Source: Arthrobacter sp. ov407
GTDB taxonomy: Bacteria; Actinomycetota; Actinomycetes; Actinomycetales; Micrococcaceae
Direction of reading: 5' to 3'
NCBI RefSeq assembly: GCF_900102895.1
Contig: NZ_FNGD01000007.1
Coordinates: forward strand, 62,001 to 126,000
DNA: 64,000 nucleotides
Both the position numbers and the translations under genes were made by a program. Positions 52,676 through 62,360 of the stretch are shown one piece after another. The notes beneath the pieces are model-generated. The model worked only from the letters and a program-made list of their open reading frames with translations, was not told the DNA's origin and did not search any database. Every line of letters begins with the position of its first letter. Position 1 is the stretch's first letter.

Positions 52676-52996
52676 ATGACGAAAAGAATCAAAACTGCAG
52701 TCGTAGCCGCGGCCCTGGGGTCGCTGATGGCCCTGTGCGCTGCCTCCGGTGTCCAACCGGCCGGCACGGACCATGCGGGCCCATCCTCCGGACCTGACCA
52801 CCCGGAGTGCTACAACACGGCCAAACTCAACGATCCGAATGACTTCTGTTACCGGACCATGGGTCCATGGAACAGCACCAGGTCATCCGATGAAGAAGTC
52901 CGGGCACTCATGCCGATCGAGCGGATGCTCGCCGCAGGCAAGACCACCGAAGAAATCCGGCGATACCACCCGGAATACTCGCCACCGGCCAGGTAG
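52676..52996 (+). CDS. Small secreted protein
   Basis: 106 residues. A signal peptide (KTAVVAAALGSLMALCAASG) is followed by a mature part with Cys residues in HPECYNTAK and DFCYRTMGPW and a charged C terminus. Family not recognised. Ribosome site CGGGGGAACC as in the upstream lipoprotein gene; a 37-codon membrane ORF follows. Confidence 0.65.
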   Translation: MTKRIKTAVVAAALGSLMALCAASGVQPAGTDHAGPSSGPDHPECYNTAKLNDPNDFCYRTMGPWNSTRSSDEEVRALMPIERMLAAGKTTEEIRRYHPEYSPPAR

Positions 52997-53023
52997 CCGC
53001 CAACCCGAACTTCGAGGAAAAAC

Positions 53024-53137
53024 GTGGACGTTGCAACAACCGTCGCCCTCAGTCTGACCCTTCTCATGACTCTCGGCATCGGCCTCCTGCATGGCTACCA
53101 GCGGACCACCGGTCTGCGTTCGATGGTGCAAGGATGA
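53024..53137 (+). CDS. 37-residue membrane peptide
   Basis: GTG 53024 to TGA 53135-53137, with AGGAAAAAC before it. It encodes one helix, TTVALSLTLLMTLGIGLLHG, and a short basic tail. It lies between the small secreted gene and the next ORF, whose ATG starts 5 bp after its stop. Too short for normal cut-offs; a real small membrane protein is plausible. Confidence 0.55.
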   Translation: MDVATTVALSLTLLMTLGIGLLHGYQRTTGLRSMVQG

Positions 53138-53141
53138 TCCA

Positions 53142-54209
53142 ATGACGCCAAGTATGGATCTGCTTCTGCACGGGCCTCGCGGGCGCCGTCTATGTCTCGA
53201 GCTGGCGATGCAGCTGGATCCGGATGTCAAAACTGCGGCATTCTGGTTGGCGTACGAACTCGATAGTGGGAGGCGGACATCGAGGGCCCTGCTGACCGCT
53301 GAATCGTCCGGTGACATTGCGACTCCACACTCCGCTCCGTCACCAGAGGAACTCGCGGCCAGGCTCGCTTCTCTGGACTTCGCCGGCCTCTACGATGAAC
53401 GGATGCAGGCGGCCCTCGAGCGGTCGGTGGACTCTGCAAGATATTGGCAGGAGCCCGATGGAGAGGACGTGCTCGCGGGACTGCCGGTCATCACCGCGGC
53501 CCTGGTCCCGGTGGCTCAACAGCTCATGGCAGCACCCGGCATCCAGTGGTACTGGCAGCCCCGCCGGGTTGAGCAGTGGGCCATCGACTGGCGATCAGCA
53601 AACGACCCGGCTCCCCTGCCGAAGAATCCCCGACAAACACTGACGGAGTGGGGCCGCAAGGAACGGGCCGCGGAAGAACGGGCTGCGCGCGATCTCCCCA
53701 ATGACCCTCGCGCTAACGTCTCCGGAATCTGGTGGTCGATCCCGCACGGGCTGGTCCACACCGTTGGGCAAGTCCCGGCCGGCCTGAGCCTCGTTGAAGA
53801 CTCCCTAGGGTGGGAGCATGCGACCACGGTTCCGGTTCGGGGAGCGGGCCGGACCCTTGAAATCCGTACGGCAACTGACTGGGTAACGCTGTGCCGCAGG
53901 TTCCCCCTTGAAGTCAGTGCATCCCGCCGACACGACTGGTACCGCGCGACCGGGCGCCAGGGCCGATGGCTGATCCCGGATTGGGAGCATGTCGCGAGCG
54001 ACTGGGACGCCGTACACCTGACAGTCCTTGGTTACCTCAACGGCGCCACGCGAGCACTCCAGGTCGATGCCCAAACGGCAACAGTCATCGCAGGATGGGA
54101 CCCAGACAGTACGATCTGGCTCACGGACGTCGCACGCGAATCCGAAGGTCCCGGGCATGCTTGGCAACGGGCCTCGCACGGCGACCGCTGGACCCGCGTG
54201 CCACACTAG
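53142..54209 (+). CDS. Hypothetical protein
   Basis: 355 residues, soluble and Trp-rich (RYWQEPDGEDVLAGLPVITA, IQWYWQPRRVEQWAIDWRSA, ISGIWWSIPHGLVHT-like GIWWSIPHGLVHTVGQVPAG). No membrane segment or signal peptide. ATG 53142 has AAGGATG upstream; an in-frame start at 53091 would overlap the 37-residue ORF. I recognise no domain. Acidic, Pro-rich surface residues suggest an enzyme or binding protein. Confidence 0.6.
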   Translation: MTPSMDLLLHGPRGRRLCLELAMQLDPDVKTAAFWLAYELDSGRRTSRALLTAESSGDIATPHSAPSPEELAARLASLDFAGLYDERMQAALERSVDSARYWQEPDGEDVLAGLPVITAALVPVAQQLMAAPGIQWYWQPRRVEQWAIDWRSANDPAPLPKNPRQTLTEWGRKERAAEERAARDLPNDPRANVSGIWWSIPHGLVHTVGQVPAGLSLVEDSLGWEHATTVPVRGAGRTLEIRTATDWVTLCRRFPLEVSASRRHDWYRATGRQGRWLIPDWEHVASDWDAVHLTVLGYLNGATRALQVDAQTATVIAGWDPDSTIWLTDVARESEGPGHAWQRASHGDRWTRVPH

Positions 54210-54235
54210 CCGTATGTCGCTTTGAGCGAGTGACG

Positions 54236-54814
54236 TTAATTTGCGGCGGGCTCGGTGCGAGGCGGAAGCGGACCGGCAACGGCGATCAGGGCTTTCTCGT
54301 AGTCGCCGCCAAACTCGATTCGAGTGATTTGCTTCAACCGATACGAGCTCATGTCACGTTCCCAGCGAGCTTGCCCGTCGACTTCCAATAGCCAGACACG
54401 CTTCTTTTCCCAGTCCACCGGGGCTCCGATATAGCACTCGTCCGGCCACTGCTGCTCCGTGTACAAGGTGACTAGAGTCTGAAGGGCAGCTGCGCTGGTG
54501 ATGATCGTCTGAGGTCCGGACAGATCGATGGGTGCGGATGGTCCGGCGGGTGGCCACTGATCCATATGCCGCAAGAACCGTGCCTCGAAGGAACTGTCTT
54601 CTCGCACCTTCGTTACGTCGGAGACGCGCAGCACCGTGAAGCCGTCCAGGTAGCCTCCGTCCCTTGTCTTGACCACGAGCATCCAGGTTTGGTCAATCGC
54701 TAGAACGTAGCCCCGGATTTGGTCCGCTTTCTTGGTGCCACGCTTGATGACGACGTGACTTTTGCCCTCCACGGCCCGGCGGAGCACATCTTCGACGGCG
54801 CTGCTTTTCTTCAC
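54236..54814 (-). CDS. Conserved hypothetical protein
   Basis: 192 residues, soluble, GTG start at 54814. Beta-rich N-terminal half (VVIKRGTKKADQIRGYVLAI, TRDGGYLDGFTVLRVSDV) followed by an alpha/beta part with WERDMSSYRLKQITRIEFGG. It resembles uncharacterised actinobacterial proteins with an Sm-like or TOMM-like barrel at the N terminus, but I cannot assign a family. Convergent with the Trp-rich ORF. Confidence 0.6.
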   Translation of the reverse strand: MKKSSAVEDVLRRAVEGKSHVVIKRGTKKADQIRGYVLAIDQTWMLVVKTRDGGYLDGFTVLRVSDVTKVREDSSFEARFLRHMDQWPPAGPSAPIDLSGPQTIITSAAALQTLVTLYTEQQWPDECYIGAPVDWEKKRVWLLEVDGQARWERDMSSYRLKQITRIEFGGDYEKALIAVAGPLPPRTEPAAN

Positions 54815-55187
54815 AGCTGAAGCATGCCATATCCAAATCGGATCTCGTTTTCGATTGTGTAATGACCTTGGCTTGCTGTAGCAACCCCCAACGGCAGCAG
54901 CTCGCAGGCCCGTTCAGGGTAAACGTGTGAATCGCCGCGCTAAGTGAGGTGCTGCCCGCCAGTGCCCGGAACACAAATGCAAATTCAATGCCCATTTGAG
55001 CCTTGATCTCCTGCGCATAGCCTGGCCTGTGTGAAATATATTTATAGATAGTTGCTTGTGCGAGCACTCTTTGGGGTTTACGTTTCTCTCAGCAAGTCAG
55101 TGTGTTGGGGGCGACTGAACTTGCATTCTCCCCCTGGACCTGAATTCTTCTGATGAAAGTGGTCCCGTGGGGGTTGGTTCTGTCCCG
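54815..55187. other. AT-rich intergenic region upstream of the propeller protein
   Basis: No gene seen. The region is AT-rich around 55035-55060 (GTGAAATATATTTATAGATAG), likely the promoter of the large secreted protein. I could not fix -35/-10 boxes with confidence. Confidence 0.4.
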
Positions 55188-58100
55188 ATGAATCGCGCGA
55201 TTTTGACGGTGGTTCTTTGCGGCGGTCTCGTCGTTTCCTCCGGCAGTTTGACGGCGGTGCCGTCAGAGGCAGCGATGCCCATCACAGGCTCGCCGACGAC
55301 GGCGGCAACCACCAGTTCCGTCGACACGCCAGACATCAGCACCACTGCGGTGCCGGACGCCGTTGTCGGGCAGCAGTATCACGCTGCTCTGGCCGCGAAC
55401 GGCGGTTCCGGCCCGTATTCGTGGTCCCTCGCGGGCGGCGTCCTCCCGGAGGGGGTCACACTCGATCCGAAGACTGGGGTGCTGGCTGGGATTCCGAAGG
55501 TTAATGGGACAAGCCATCCCATGATTACGCTCACTGATTCCCAAGGTGCGTCCTCGATGTTCACGACAGCCCTGGCCGTGCAGGCGGCCCCTAAAGCCGC
55601 GCTCCCGCTTTTGATGACCGGCGTGCGGTCGATAACAGAGGGGCAATACGCTGATTACGCGGTCAGAGACGACGGCACCGCCTTGGCCTGGGGCAACAAC
55701 ACATACGGATCCCTGGGCAACGGAACCTTCAGCCCAACACAAGTGCTCAGTCCCACCGAGATACCGGGTCTGAACGGCGTGGTGTCCATAAGCACCACGA
55801 CCTATGGTGCCCAGTTGGCGCTGAAAGCGGACGGGACGGTCTGGTCGTGGGGCACTAATGCCTACGGAGAGCTTGGTATCGGAACCACGCTTCCCAGCTC
55901 TTCCCCCCGACAGGTGACCGGACTCACCGGGGTGAGAACGTTGGCGGTCGACCGCAATTCTATATTTGCGGTCAAGTCGGACGGAACAGTCCATGCTTGG
56001 GGGCAAAACGACCTTGGCCAGTTGGGCAACGCCACGTTTATCAGTTCCTCGACACCCGTGCAGGTCGCAGGGCTTGTCGGCGTGAAATCGATCGCCCCGT
56101 GCGGAGACGGCATCTTCATCGCCTACAAGATCGATGGCACACTCTGGAAATGGGGCGGTTGGTCCAGTGGCATAGATCCCCTCCCGGCCGTGGCAATCCC
56201 CCACATTTCGGGCGTTCGTACGATGGTGGCCAGCCGGTACGCCAAGACTGTGTACGCGCTCAAGTTCGACGGAACCCTGTGGTCCGCCGGATCAAACAGC
56301 AGCGGGCAGAGGGGTTACTCAGGCGGGTCTGATAACGACCCAGCGTTCCAGCATTTTGCGCCCATCGCTGGTCTTTCCGATATTCAAAGCGTCAGCACTA
56401 TTGACGGCGGCTCCGGCTCCGGCACCGCGTTCGCGGTGAAGAAGGACGGCACGGCCTGGGCCTGGGGGAACAACTCCTTCGGAGTGCTCGGGACTGGAAC
56501 CACGGCGGCCCGATCCTCCACACCGCAACCGATTCCGGGGCTTACAGATGTTCAGTCGATTTCGTCGAACACCTTTGGCCGTGCCATCTACGCGCTCACA
56601 GTCGACGGCACCGTCTGGGGCTGGGGCGAGGGCGGAGTGGGCGAATTCGGCACGGGCGCCGTGGGAACTGTTACCTTGCCAATCCGTATTCCCGGTCTGA
56701 GCAATGTAGTCGCCCTCTTACCAGGCGACGAATCGGCTTACGCCATTAGAGCTGACCGGTCCGTGTGGGGGTGGGGGGTCGGAGTGAGTAAGCGCCTCAG
56801 TGACGGCACGCGGGGCTATTCGGTTCCGCCGTTACAGCTCGGCTCGTCGAACTCTTTTCCGGCCGGCGTTGGCACCGGGCTGCATCCGGCCGGAGTCGCC
56901 CTTAGCCCTGACGGGACTGCCGCCTACGTCGCCAACGAAGGCAGTAACACCCTGTCTGTGGTCGATCCCGAAAACGGAACCGTCCGCACGACTCTGCCCG
57001 TGGGCAACAGTCCCCGGGGCGTGGCAATTAGCCCCGACGGCGCCCAGGCCTTCGTGACAAACAGCGGCGACAACACTGTTTCCGTCATTAACACGGCAAC
57101 CGGCGCACTCGCCGCCACCATAGCGGTCGGGTCGGGCTGGGGTGCGTCGGCGGTGGCGTTCACCCCCGACGGCGCAAAGGCGTACGTGACCAACGCCGGA
57201 GAAGGAACTGTGGCTGTCATCGATGTCGGATCCGCATCCGTGGGGGCGGTCATTCCTGTTGGAGTGGAACCTGTGGCCGTCTCAATCACACCGGACGGAA
57301 CGCAGGCAATCGTGACCAACTTCTCCGATGACACGGTGTCCGTGATCGAGACCGCCACAGATCGGGTGGTCAAGACCATGCCCGTCAGTGGGGGCCCGCG
57401 AAGCGTCGTCGTAACTCCGGACGGCCTGAATGCCCTCGTCAGCTGTGGGGGAACCAACAGCATCTCGGTCGTTCACCTCGCCACCACCCAGGTCAGCACC
57501 GTCCAAGTCGGCTCGCGCCCTGCAGGCGTAGCGCTCACCGCTTCTGGCACACGCGCCCTCGTAGCCAGCACAGGAAGCAACGAACTTTCGGTCGTCGACG
57601 TGGCATCCGGCAGAAGCCTGGGCACCTTTCCGACTGGAACGAGCCCGTCAGGCGTTGCCGTCGCCCCCGACGGGTCCACGGCGCTGGTGACGAATTCAGG
57701 CGGAGAGACTGTCTCAATCGTCAAACTCGGCCCGGCGATGGGCGTCGCCCTTCCGGCGGCAGCAACCGTCGGTGTCCCCTACGCCTATCACTTCAATGCA
57801 GGAATCACACCGCCACCGGCCTACAGTGTCTCCTCCGGCTCACTTCCGGCAGGGTTGACCCTGGATAGTCGCACCGGGACACTCTCGGGTAAACCAACCG
57901 TGGCTGGAACGTCGACGTTCAGTGTGACAGCCAGTACCGGGACCGCCCCGGATGCCACCGCATCGGCGCTAACCATCACCGTCGTGACGGCCTCGACCGT
58001 TCCGTCCATGACACGCGGCGCATGGCGCGATTTCAATGGCGACGGCATCTCCGACCTCCTGTTCCGCTATGACGACGGCACACTTGCCGTGCTGGGCGGA

Positions 58101-58763
58101 AGCACAAAAGGGACCAGCTCCTCAGTCAGCATCCTGTCCCCGGGCTGGGCCCGCATGAACGCCGTGGTCTTCCCCGGCGACTTCACCGGCGATGCGAAGA
58201 CAGACATCCTTGCCCGGGACTCTACCGGCGCGCTGTGGCTATACCCCGGGAAGGGCGACGGCCCGCTGCTCCCCCGCATCAAGCTCGGTTCCGGGTGGAA
58301 CACGATGACTGCAATCGTCGGTGTCGGTGATTTCAAGGGCCACGGCCGAGCAGATGTGCTCGCTCGCGACACGACCGGTGTGCTGTGGCTCTACCCCGGC
58401 AACGGAAAAGGCGGCTGGCTCCCCCGCATCAGAATCGGCGCAGGGTGGAACTCCATGACCGCACTGACGTCCCCGCGTGACTTCAACGGCGATGGAAGGT
58501 CTGACCTCCTGGCCCGCGACACGACCGGCGTGCTCTGGCTTTATCCGGGCAACGGAAAAGGCGGCTGGCTCCCCCGCATCAGACTCGGTGCCGGGTGGAA
58601 CATCATGACCGCGGTCTTCGGGGCGGGTGACTTCAACGGTGACGGTAAGGCCGACGTTCTCGCTCGCGATAAGGCCAACACCCTCTGGCTTTACCCCGGC
58701 AGCGGGAAAGGCGGCTGGCTCCCGCGCGTCAACCTTGGCAAGGACTACGCCCCGCTGATGTAG
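55188..58763 (+). CDS. Large secreted multi-propeller protein (Ig + RCC1 + YVTN + Ig + FG-GAP)
   Basis: About 1191 residues. A signal peptide (MNRAILTVVLCGGLVVSSGS) is followed by an Ig-like domain (about 48-135, VVGQQYHAALAANGGSGPYS). RCC1 repeats (about 142-558, e.g. ADYAVRDDGTALAWGNNTYG) are next, then seven YVTN repeats (about 560-845, PAGVALSPDGTAAYVANEGS). A second Ig-like domain (about 850-935) leads to five FG-GAP/VCBS blades with DxNxDGxxD calcium motifs (DFNGDGISD, DFNGDGRSD, DFNGDGKAD) to the end. No sortase signal or membrane anchor is seen at the C terminus. An alternative GTG start is at 55167. Probably an exported carbohydrate- or surface-binding protein; role unknown. Confidence 0.82.
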   Translation: MNRAILTVVLCGGLVVSSGSLTAVPSEAAMPITGSPTTAATTSSVDTPDISTTAVPDAVVGQQYHAALAANGGSGPYSWSLAGGVLPEGVTLDPKTGVLAGIPKVNGTSHPMITLTDSQGASSMFTTALAVQAAPKAALPLLMTGVRSITEGQYADYAVRDDGTALAWGNNTYGSLGNGTFSPTQVLSPTEIPGLNGVVSISTTTYGAQLALKADGTVWSWGTNAYGELGIGTTLPSSSPRQVTGLTGVRTLAVDRNSIFAVKSDGTVHAWGQNDLGQLGNATFISSSTPVQVAGLVGVKSIAPCGDGIFIAYKIDGTLWKWGGWSSGIDPLPAVAIPHISGVRTMVASRYAKTVYALKFDGTLWSAGSNSSGQRGYSGGSDNDPAFQHFAPIAGLSDIQSVSTIDGGSGSGTAFAVKKDGTAWAWGNNSFGVLGTGTTAARSSTPQPIPGLTDVQSISSNTFGRAIYALTVDGTVWGWGEGGVGEFGTGAVGTVTLPIRIPGLSNVVALLPGDESAYAIRADRSVWGWGVGVSKRLSDGTRGYSVPPLQLGSSNSFPAGVGTGLHPAGVALSPDGTAAYVANEGSNTLSVVDPENGTVRTTLPVGNSPRGVAISPDGAQAFVTNSGDNTVSVINTATGALAATIAVGSGWGASAVAFTPDGAKAYVTNAGEGTVAVIDVGSASVGAVIPVGVEPVAVSITPDGTQAIVTNFSDDTVSVIETATDRVVKTMPVSGGPRSVVVTPDGLNALVSCGGTNSISVVHLATTQVSTVQVGSRPAGVALTASGTRALVASTGSNELSVVDVASGRSLGTFPTGTSPSGVAVAPDGSTALVTNSGGETVSIVKLGPAMGVALPAAATVGVPYAYHFNAGITPPPAYSVSSGSLPAGLTLDSRTGTLSGKPTVAGTSTFSVTASTGTAPDATASALTITVVTASTVPSMTRGAWRDFNGDGISDLLFRYDDGTLAVLGGSTKGTSSSVSILSPGWARMNAVVFPGDFTGDAKTDILARDSTGALWLYPGKGDGPLLPRIKLGSGWNTMTAIVGVGDFKGHGRADVLARDTTGVLWLYPGNGKGGWLPRIRIGAGWNSMTALTSPRDFNGDGRSDLLARDTTGVLWLYPGNGKGGWLPRIRLGAGWNIMTAVFGAGDFNGDGKADVLARDKANTLWLYPGSGKGGWLPRVNLGKDYAPLM

Positions 58764-58958
58764 ACCTGCATGGCAATCCGAAGTCGGCATTTTCGAAGCA
58801 GCGGGCTCAGGCGGTGGCATTCCTTCCTACCCCTCACCATCCCCCCGCTCTTCCAACCGCGGACGCCCCGGCGAGCGGACGCTAGTGAGCCCCCTTTTGC
58901 CGTGCATCGTTCCAGGTTCGCCAGGAGATCGGGGATTCCTGGGTCGATGAGGCATCGA

Positions 58959-59480
58959 TCATGGCATCGGCCCAGCTGGCCGCGTGTCTACCTGCAGCCA
59001 CACATCAGCCGTTCCGGACTCTCTAGAGAAATGGATATTCCAGCATCCGGGCTCGTCAAGAACTAAAGCGGAACCGTATTCATCACCCGGGCGGGCGTAG
59101 TTGCTTGACGAGTGGAATTCAAGACCCCAGGCCAGACGCGATTCTTCGCCGCCGGGTCGGGTCACCTCCACGGCTGGCCGGCCAGAACCGCTGATGCGCC
59201 AAACAATCTTCTTTTCAGCTTCAGAGGCCAGAAGAAATCCTTCCGATTGGACCTGGCCGTACAGCGTGATCCCGTCCTTAGACGAACCTTCAACTTCGGT
59301 ACCGTTGACGCCGCTCTCTAGGATTCGGGAGGGCGAGGCGCATTGAGCCATGGCCGTTGATGGCGCAGAGGAAGCCGTCGATGGGCTTTCTGAGGTACAT
59401 GCACTGGCCGCGAGCACGAAGGAAACAACGACAGCAGCGCTGCCAACAAACTTCGGCACGGCAATATGTCGGAAACCCAC
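58959..59480 (-). CDS. Secreted lipoprotein
   Basis: 173 residues. Signal peptide AVVVSFVLAASACTS with lipobox ASAC (Cys about 29), then a Ser/Thr-rich linker and a beta-rich domain (SKDGITLYGQVQSEGFLLAS, LVLDEPGCWNIHFSRESGTA). GTG start. No enzyme motif recognised. It lies between the large propeller gene and the SGNH hydrolase, in the same direction as the latter. Confidence 0.7.
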   Translation of the reverse strand: MGFRHIAVPKFVGSAAVVVSFVLAASACTSESPSTASSAPSTAMAQCASPSRILESGVNGTEVEGSSKDGITLYGQVQSEGFLLASEAEKKIVWRISGSGRPAVEVTRPGGEESRLAWGLEFHSSSNYARPGDEYGSALVLDEPGCWNIHFSRESGTADVWLQVDTRPAGPMP

Positions 59481-59494
59481 GCCACTATCAGGAC

Positions 59495-60091
59495 TTAGGC
59501 GGCAGCCCGGACTCTGGCCACGTATGGCTCAAGTGCCTCAGTCATGACCTCGGCCAGCTTGGCGTGGCCGAGATCGTTCGGGTGTATCTGATCCGGTTCC
59601 GGGTAGAAGAACGGGGTAGGATCGGCGGCGAAGACGCCGTATTGGCCCAACAGGAATGGCAGGCCCGTTTCCTCTGCACACTCGGCATGGAGATCGAAGA
59701 CCCGGCGGATCCGCGGTGGCTCTTCCCGGAAGGGCCAGTAGGGTTCGACGACGAGCACCTGGGAGTCCGGGAGTGAATCGCGCAGCCTGGACATGTCCTC
59801 GACCATGGTCCGGCGGAGCTTGTCGTCGTTCTCGGGCAGCTGAATGAGGTCGTTGGCCCCGAGCGCAATCAGCGCGATGTGTGGTTCCGCGTCGATGACC
59901 ATCTCCAGCGGATGCTTTTCGAACAGGTCGGTGTCCCGCTTGGTAAGAAACCCCAGGCCGTTGACGGCGAAGTTGTGCTCCTCCAGCCCGTAATTCGTGC
60001 AGACGATCGATGTCCACCGCTTGTCGACATGGGAAATCCCCCGCCAACCTGTCGAAATGCTGTCCCCGTACACCCCAAGTCGCAAAGTCAT
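59495..60091 (-). CDS. SGNH/GDSL-type hydrolase
   Basis: 198 residues. Block I is LGVYGDSISTGWRG near residue 5 (nucleophile Ser), block III is LIALGANDLIQL near 78, and block V is EPDQIHPNDLGHAKL near 165 with catalytic Asp and His. No signal peptide, so the enzyme is cytoplasmic. It would deacylate esters, perhaps of sugars or lipids. Only 14 bp separate it from the lipoprotein gene. Confidence 0.9.
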   Translation of the reverse strand: MTLRLGVYGDSISTGWRGISHVDKRWTSIVCTNYGLEEHNFAVNGLGFLTKRDTDLFEKHPLEMVIDAEPHIALIALGANDLIQLPENDDKLRRTMVEDMSRLRDSLPDSQVLVVEPYWPFREEPPRIRRVFDLHAECAEETGLPFLLGQYGVFAADPTPFFYPEPDQIHPNDLGHAKLAEVMTEALEPYVARVRAAA

Positions 60092-60199
60092 TCCAGGACC
60101 CTACCACCCCTCGCGTCCACGTCTTTGTCAAGTCCACGGTCCGCAATTCAAGCAGCGATTTAGCCACCAATTCCAAATCTCCTGGGCTATCGTGGTGCC

Positions 60200-60577
60200 A
60201 TGCCCAGCCAATTAGCTGTCATAACCATCGACGCGATCCAGCCACAGGTGGTGGCCGACTTCTGGTGCGCCGTCCTCGGCTGGCAAGTTATCGAAGGGGA
60301 CAACGACGTCATCAGCATCGCGCCGCAGGACAATTCCTGGCCTTCCATCGATGTGGTCGCGGTGCCCGAGGGCAAAACCGTCAAGAACCGGCTGCATTTC
60401 GACCTCAGGGCTGACGGCGCATCCACTACCGAGGAGCTCGAGCGCTTGCTCGCCCTTGGCGCACAGCGCAGAAACGTGGGCCAGGGGCCGGACGTCAGTT
60501 GGGTGGTACTAGGTGATCCCGAGGGCAACGAGTTCTGTCTGCTGTCCCGATCCGTCCAGGACGTCGCTCAAGAATAG
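60200..60577 (+). CDS. VOC (glyoxalase-like) protein
   Basis: 125 residues. AVITIDAIQPQVVADFWCAV at the start, VISIAPQDNSWPSIDVVAVP in the middle and VVLGDPEGNEFCLLSR at the end define a single VOC domain. The His/Glu metal set is only partly visible (His in RLHFDLRAD, Glu in GNEF). Probably a small-molecule binding or isomerising protein. ATG start. Confidence 0.86.
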   Translation: MPSQLAVITIDAIQPQVVADFWCAVLGWQVIEGDNDVISIAPQDNSWPSIDVVAVPEGKTVKNRLHFDLRADGASTTEELERLLALGAQRRNVGQGPDVSWVVLGDPEGNEFCLLSRSVQDVAQE

Positions 60578-60680
60578 GTGGAAACACCTGGACGGTGATT
60601 GCTTCGAAGCAGGCGTACTGGGACCGGAAACCTCTTCCGTCCCCCAACGCGGAACGTGTTGGGGTCGACCCAAGATTCGA

Positions 60681-61208
60681 TTAGGAGCCCATCAACAGAG
60701 CCAGTCGTGCTCGCAGCCCGGCGGTGTGAACAGGTTCCGATGTGTCCACCGAGAGCGTTGGGCCAACCGATAAAGGAACTGCATTTTCCGTCCAGTCGGC
60801 CCAGGCCGCCGCCGCTGCCGCGGGCGCCATCGTATGAATCTCATGCCTCAGACGAATTTCATACCGCTCCCTGGCCAATTCCGGGTCGATCTCGCACCAA
60901 ATCTCTACTACTTCCGGGCTTCCCGATTGAGCGATACCTTTGGCCACGTACTCCAGGTCGCGTGGCCGGTACCACCACGATTCCACGATGGCGGTTCCCG
61001 GGATCGCGGCCGCCAGTTGCCACATCGTTTCGGACGCGATCTGCCCGAGTCTGCCGCTTCCGACATTTCCCAATGCGATGTCTGCAAGTGCTTCCTTCAG
61101 CTTGTCCTTAGAAATGACGGGCAAGGACAAGGCCTGACCGAGTTGTCGACTGAGCGTGGTTTTCCCCGAACCAGGGAGACCATTTATCAAAATCAGGGAT
61201 TTCGCCAT
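60681..61208 (-). CDS. P-loop kinase-like protein
   Basis: 175 residues. Walker A is ILINGLPGSGKTTLSRQLGQ at residues 6-25; the region PVISKDKLKEALADIA and AIVESWWYRPRDLEYVAKG resemble small ATP-dependent kinases of the AAA_33/gluconate-kinase type. ATG 61208; an earlier in-frame ATG adds a variable leader. Substrate unknown. It faces the methyltransferase gene divergently. Confidence 0.85.
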   Translation of the reverse strand: MAKSLILINGLPGSGKTTLSRQLGQALSLPVISKDKLKEALADIALGNVGSGRLGQIASETMWQLAAAIPGTAIVESWWYRPRDLEYVAKGIAQSGSPEVVEIWCEIDPELARERYEIRLRHEIHTMAPAAAAAAWADWTENAVPLSVGPTLSVDTSEPVHTAGLRARLALLMGS

Positions 61209-61424
61209 GGTTCCATTGTCGGTTCGGGAACGAAGTCCGTGCAGCGGCTGGCCCCGTGTCGACGCCTCCGGGTCAGCGGAGACCGCCAAACGGCGCTCCT
61301 GAGCGGCGTACGGCTTCCGTGGATTGAGTTTGAGTGTTGCGGTCGGACGCTTTCTCGGGCGGTTTTTGAGCGATCGCGATGCGTCCGCGGGATCCGCCCT
61401 CTGGTCCCGTGCAAGGATGGGGCA

Positions 61425-62150
61425 ATGTTGGCAGATTTTGTTAAGGCCTGGAATCAGGGCAAGAACCCTGACTTGTATGAGCTGGAAAATGCGGCCATGG
61501 ACCGCGACGACATCGTTTGGGACGCACTGAACGCCGTCGCACCCTGGGCAGGGAAGACCCTACTCGACCTTGGATGTGGAACGGGATTCTGGCTTCCGCG
61601 GTACGCGACTCACGCCCGGGAAGTTCTTGGTGTTGAACCCGACGTCGACCTCTTGGACAGGGCGCGTTCACGAACGCCGGCGGCACGTGTGCTGCATGGG
61701 TCCGCTGAACATATCCCTCTCGGCGATGCATCGGTTGACGTAGTCCACGCCCGATTCGCCTATTTCTTTCCAACTCCGGATAACGACTGCTCGGCGGGGC
61801 TGTCAGAAGTCATGCGGATCCTGCGACCCGGCGGCACTTTGGTCGTTATTGACAACGACCAAGTCAACGGCGATTTCGCAGAACTCCTGGCTGCCAGTTC
61901 CGCCGCAGAAACCCAGGGCCATGAAGACTATGTTCGCGGCTGGTGGTTAGCCCAAGGAGCACGTACCTCCGCCGTAATGAGCACTTGGGAGTTCAACACA
62001 CCCCAAGACCTTCGCGCTGTCGTCTCCATGGAGTTCCCGGATGGCACAGCACAGCCGTGGTTGAACGCCAATCCAGATCGTCGCCGGCTGTCCTACGGAT
62101 ATTTGCTCCATCACGTCAGCCGGCCTGCCGCCCAGAGTGGCATGCGATAG
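61425..62150 (+). CDS. SAM-dependent class I methyltransferase
   Basis: 241 residues. Motif I is KTLLDLGCGTGFWLPRY near residue 42, motif post-I is REVLGVEPDVDLLDRARS, motif II is VDVVHARFAYFF near 100 and motif III LRPGGTLVVIDNDQ near 133. The frame runs open far upstream; I chose the ATG at 61425 with AAGGATGGGG. Substrate unknown. No neighbour indicates a pathway. Confidence 0.88.
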   Translation: MLADFVKAWNQGKNPDLYELENAAMDRDDIVWDALNAVAPWAGKTLLDLGCGTGFWLPRYATHAREVLGVEPDVDLLDRARSRTPAARVLHGSAEHIPLGDASVDVVHARFAYFFPTPDNDCSAGLSEVMRILRPGGTLVVIDNDQVNGDFAELLAASSAAETQGHEDYVRGWWLAQGARTSAVMSTWEFNTPQDLRAVVSMEFPDGTAQPWLNANPDRRRLSYGYLLHHVSRPAAQSGMR

Positions 62151-62360
62151 GCGCAGCGCCCCAAACGCATGCCCATGCTGAAGTCCCATCTACGGCCGTT
62201 TCCTGGTCCAGTGCACAGCGTCAACGACCTGTGACTGATCAGCGGAACTTCTTGGACCGGGCGCGTCGTTGCGTCAAACCCTGGAATCGCGTCTGCCCCA
62301 CCGTTGGTAGTCTTTAGCCGACAATCGCCTTTCCACCAGACATCACTTGAGGTGCAATCC

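Noticed and set aside
54693..55067. 124-codon minus-strand ORF upstream of the GTG-start hypothetical
   Set aside because: Its end overlaps the real gene in a different frame and its composition becomes Arg/Ser-rich; no ribosome site.
55263..56204. 313-codon minus-strand ORF inside the propeller gene
   Set aside because: The plus strand has clear RCC1 and Ig repeats. The minus ORF has no family features.
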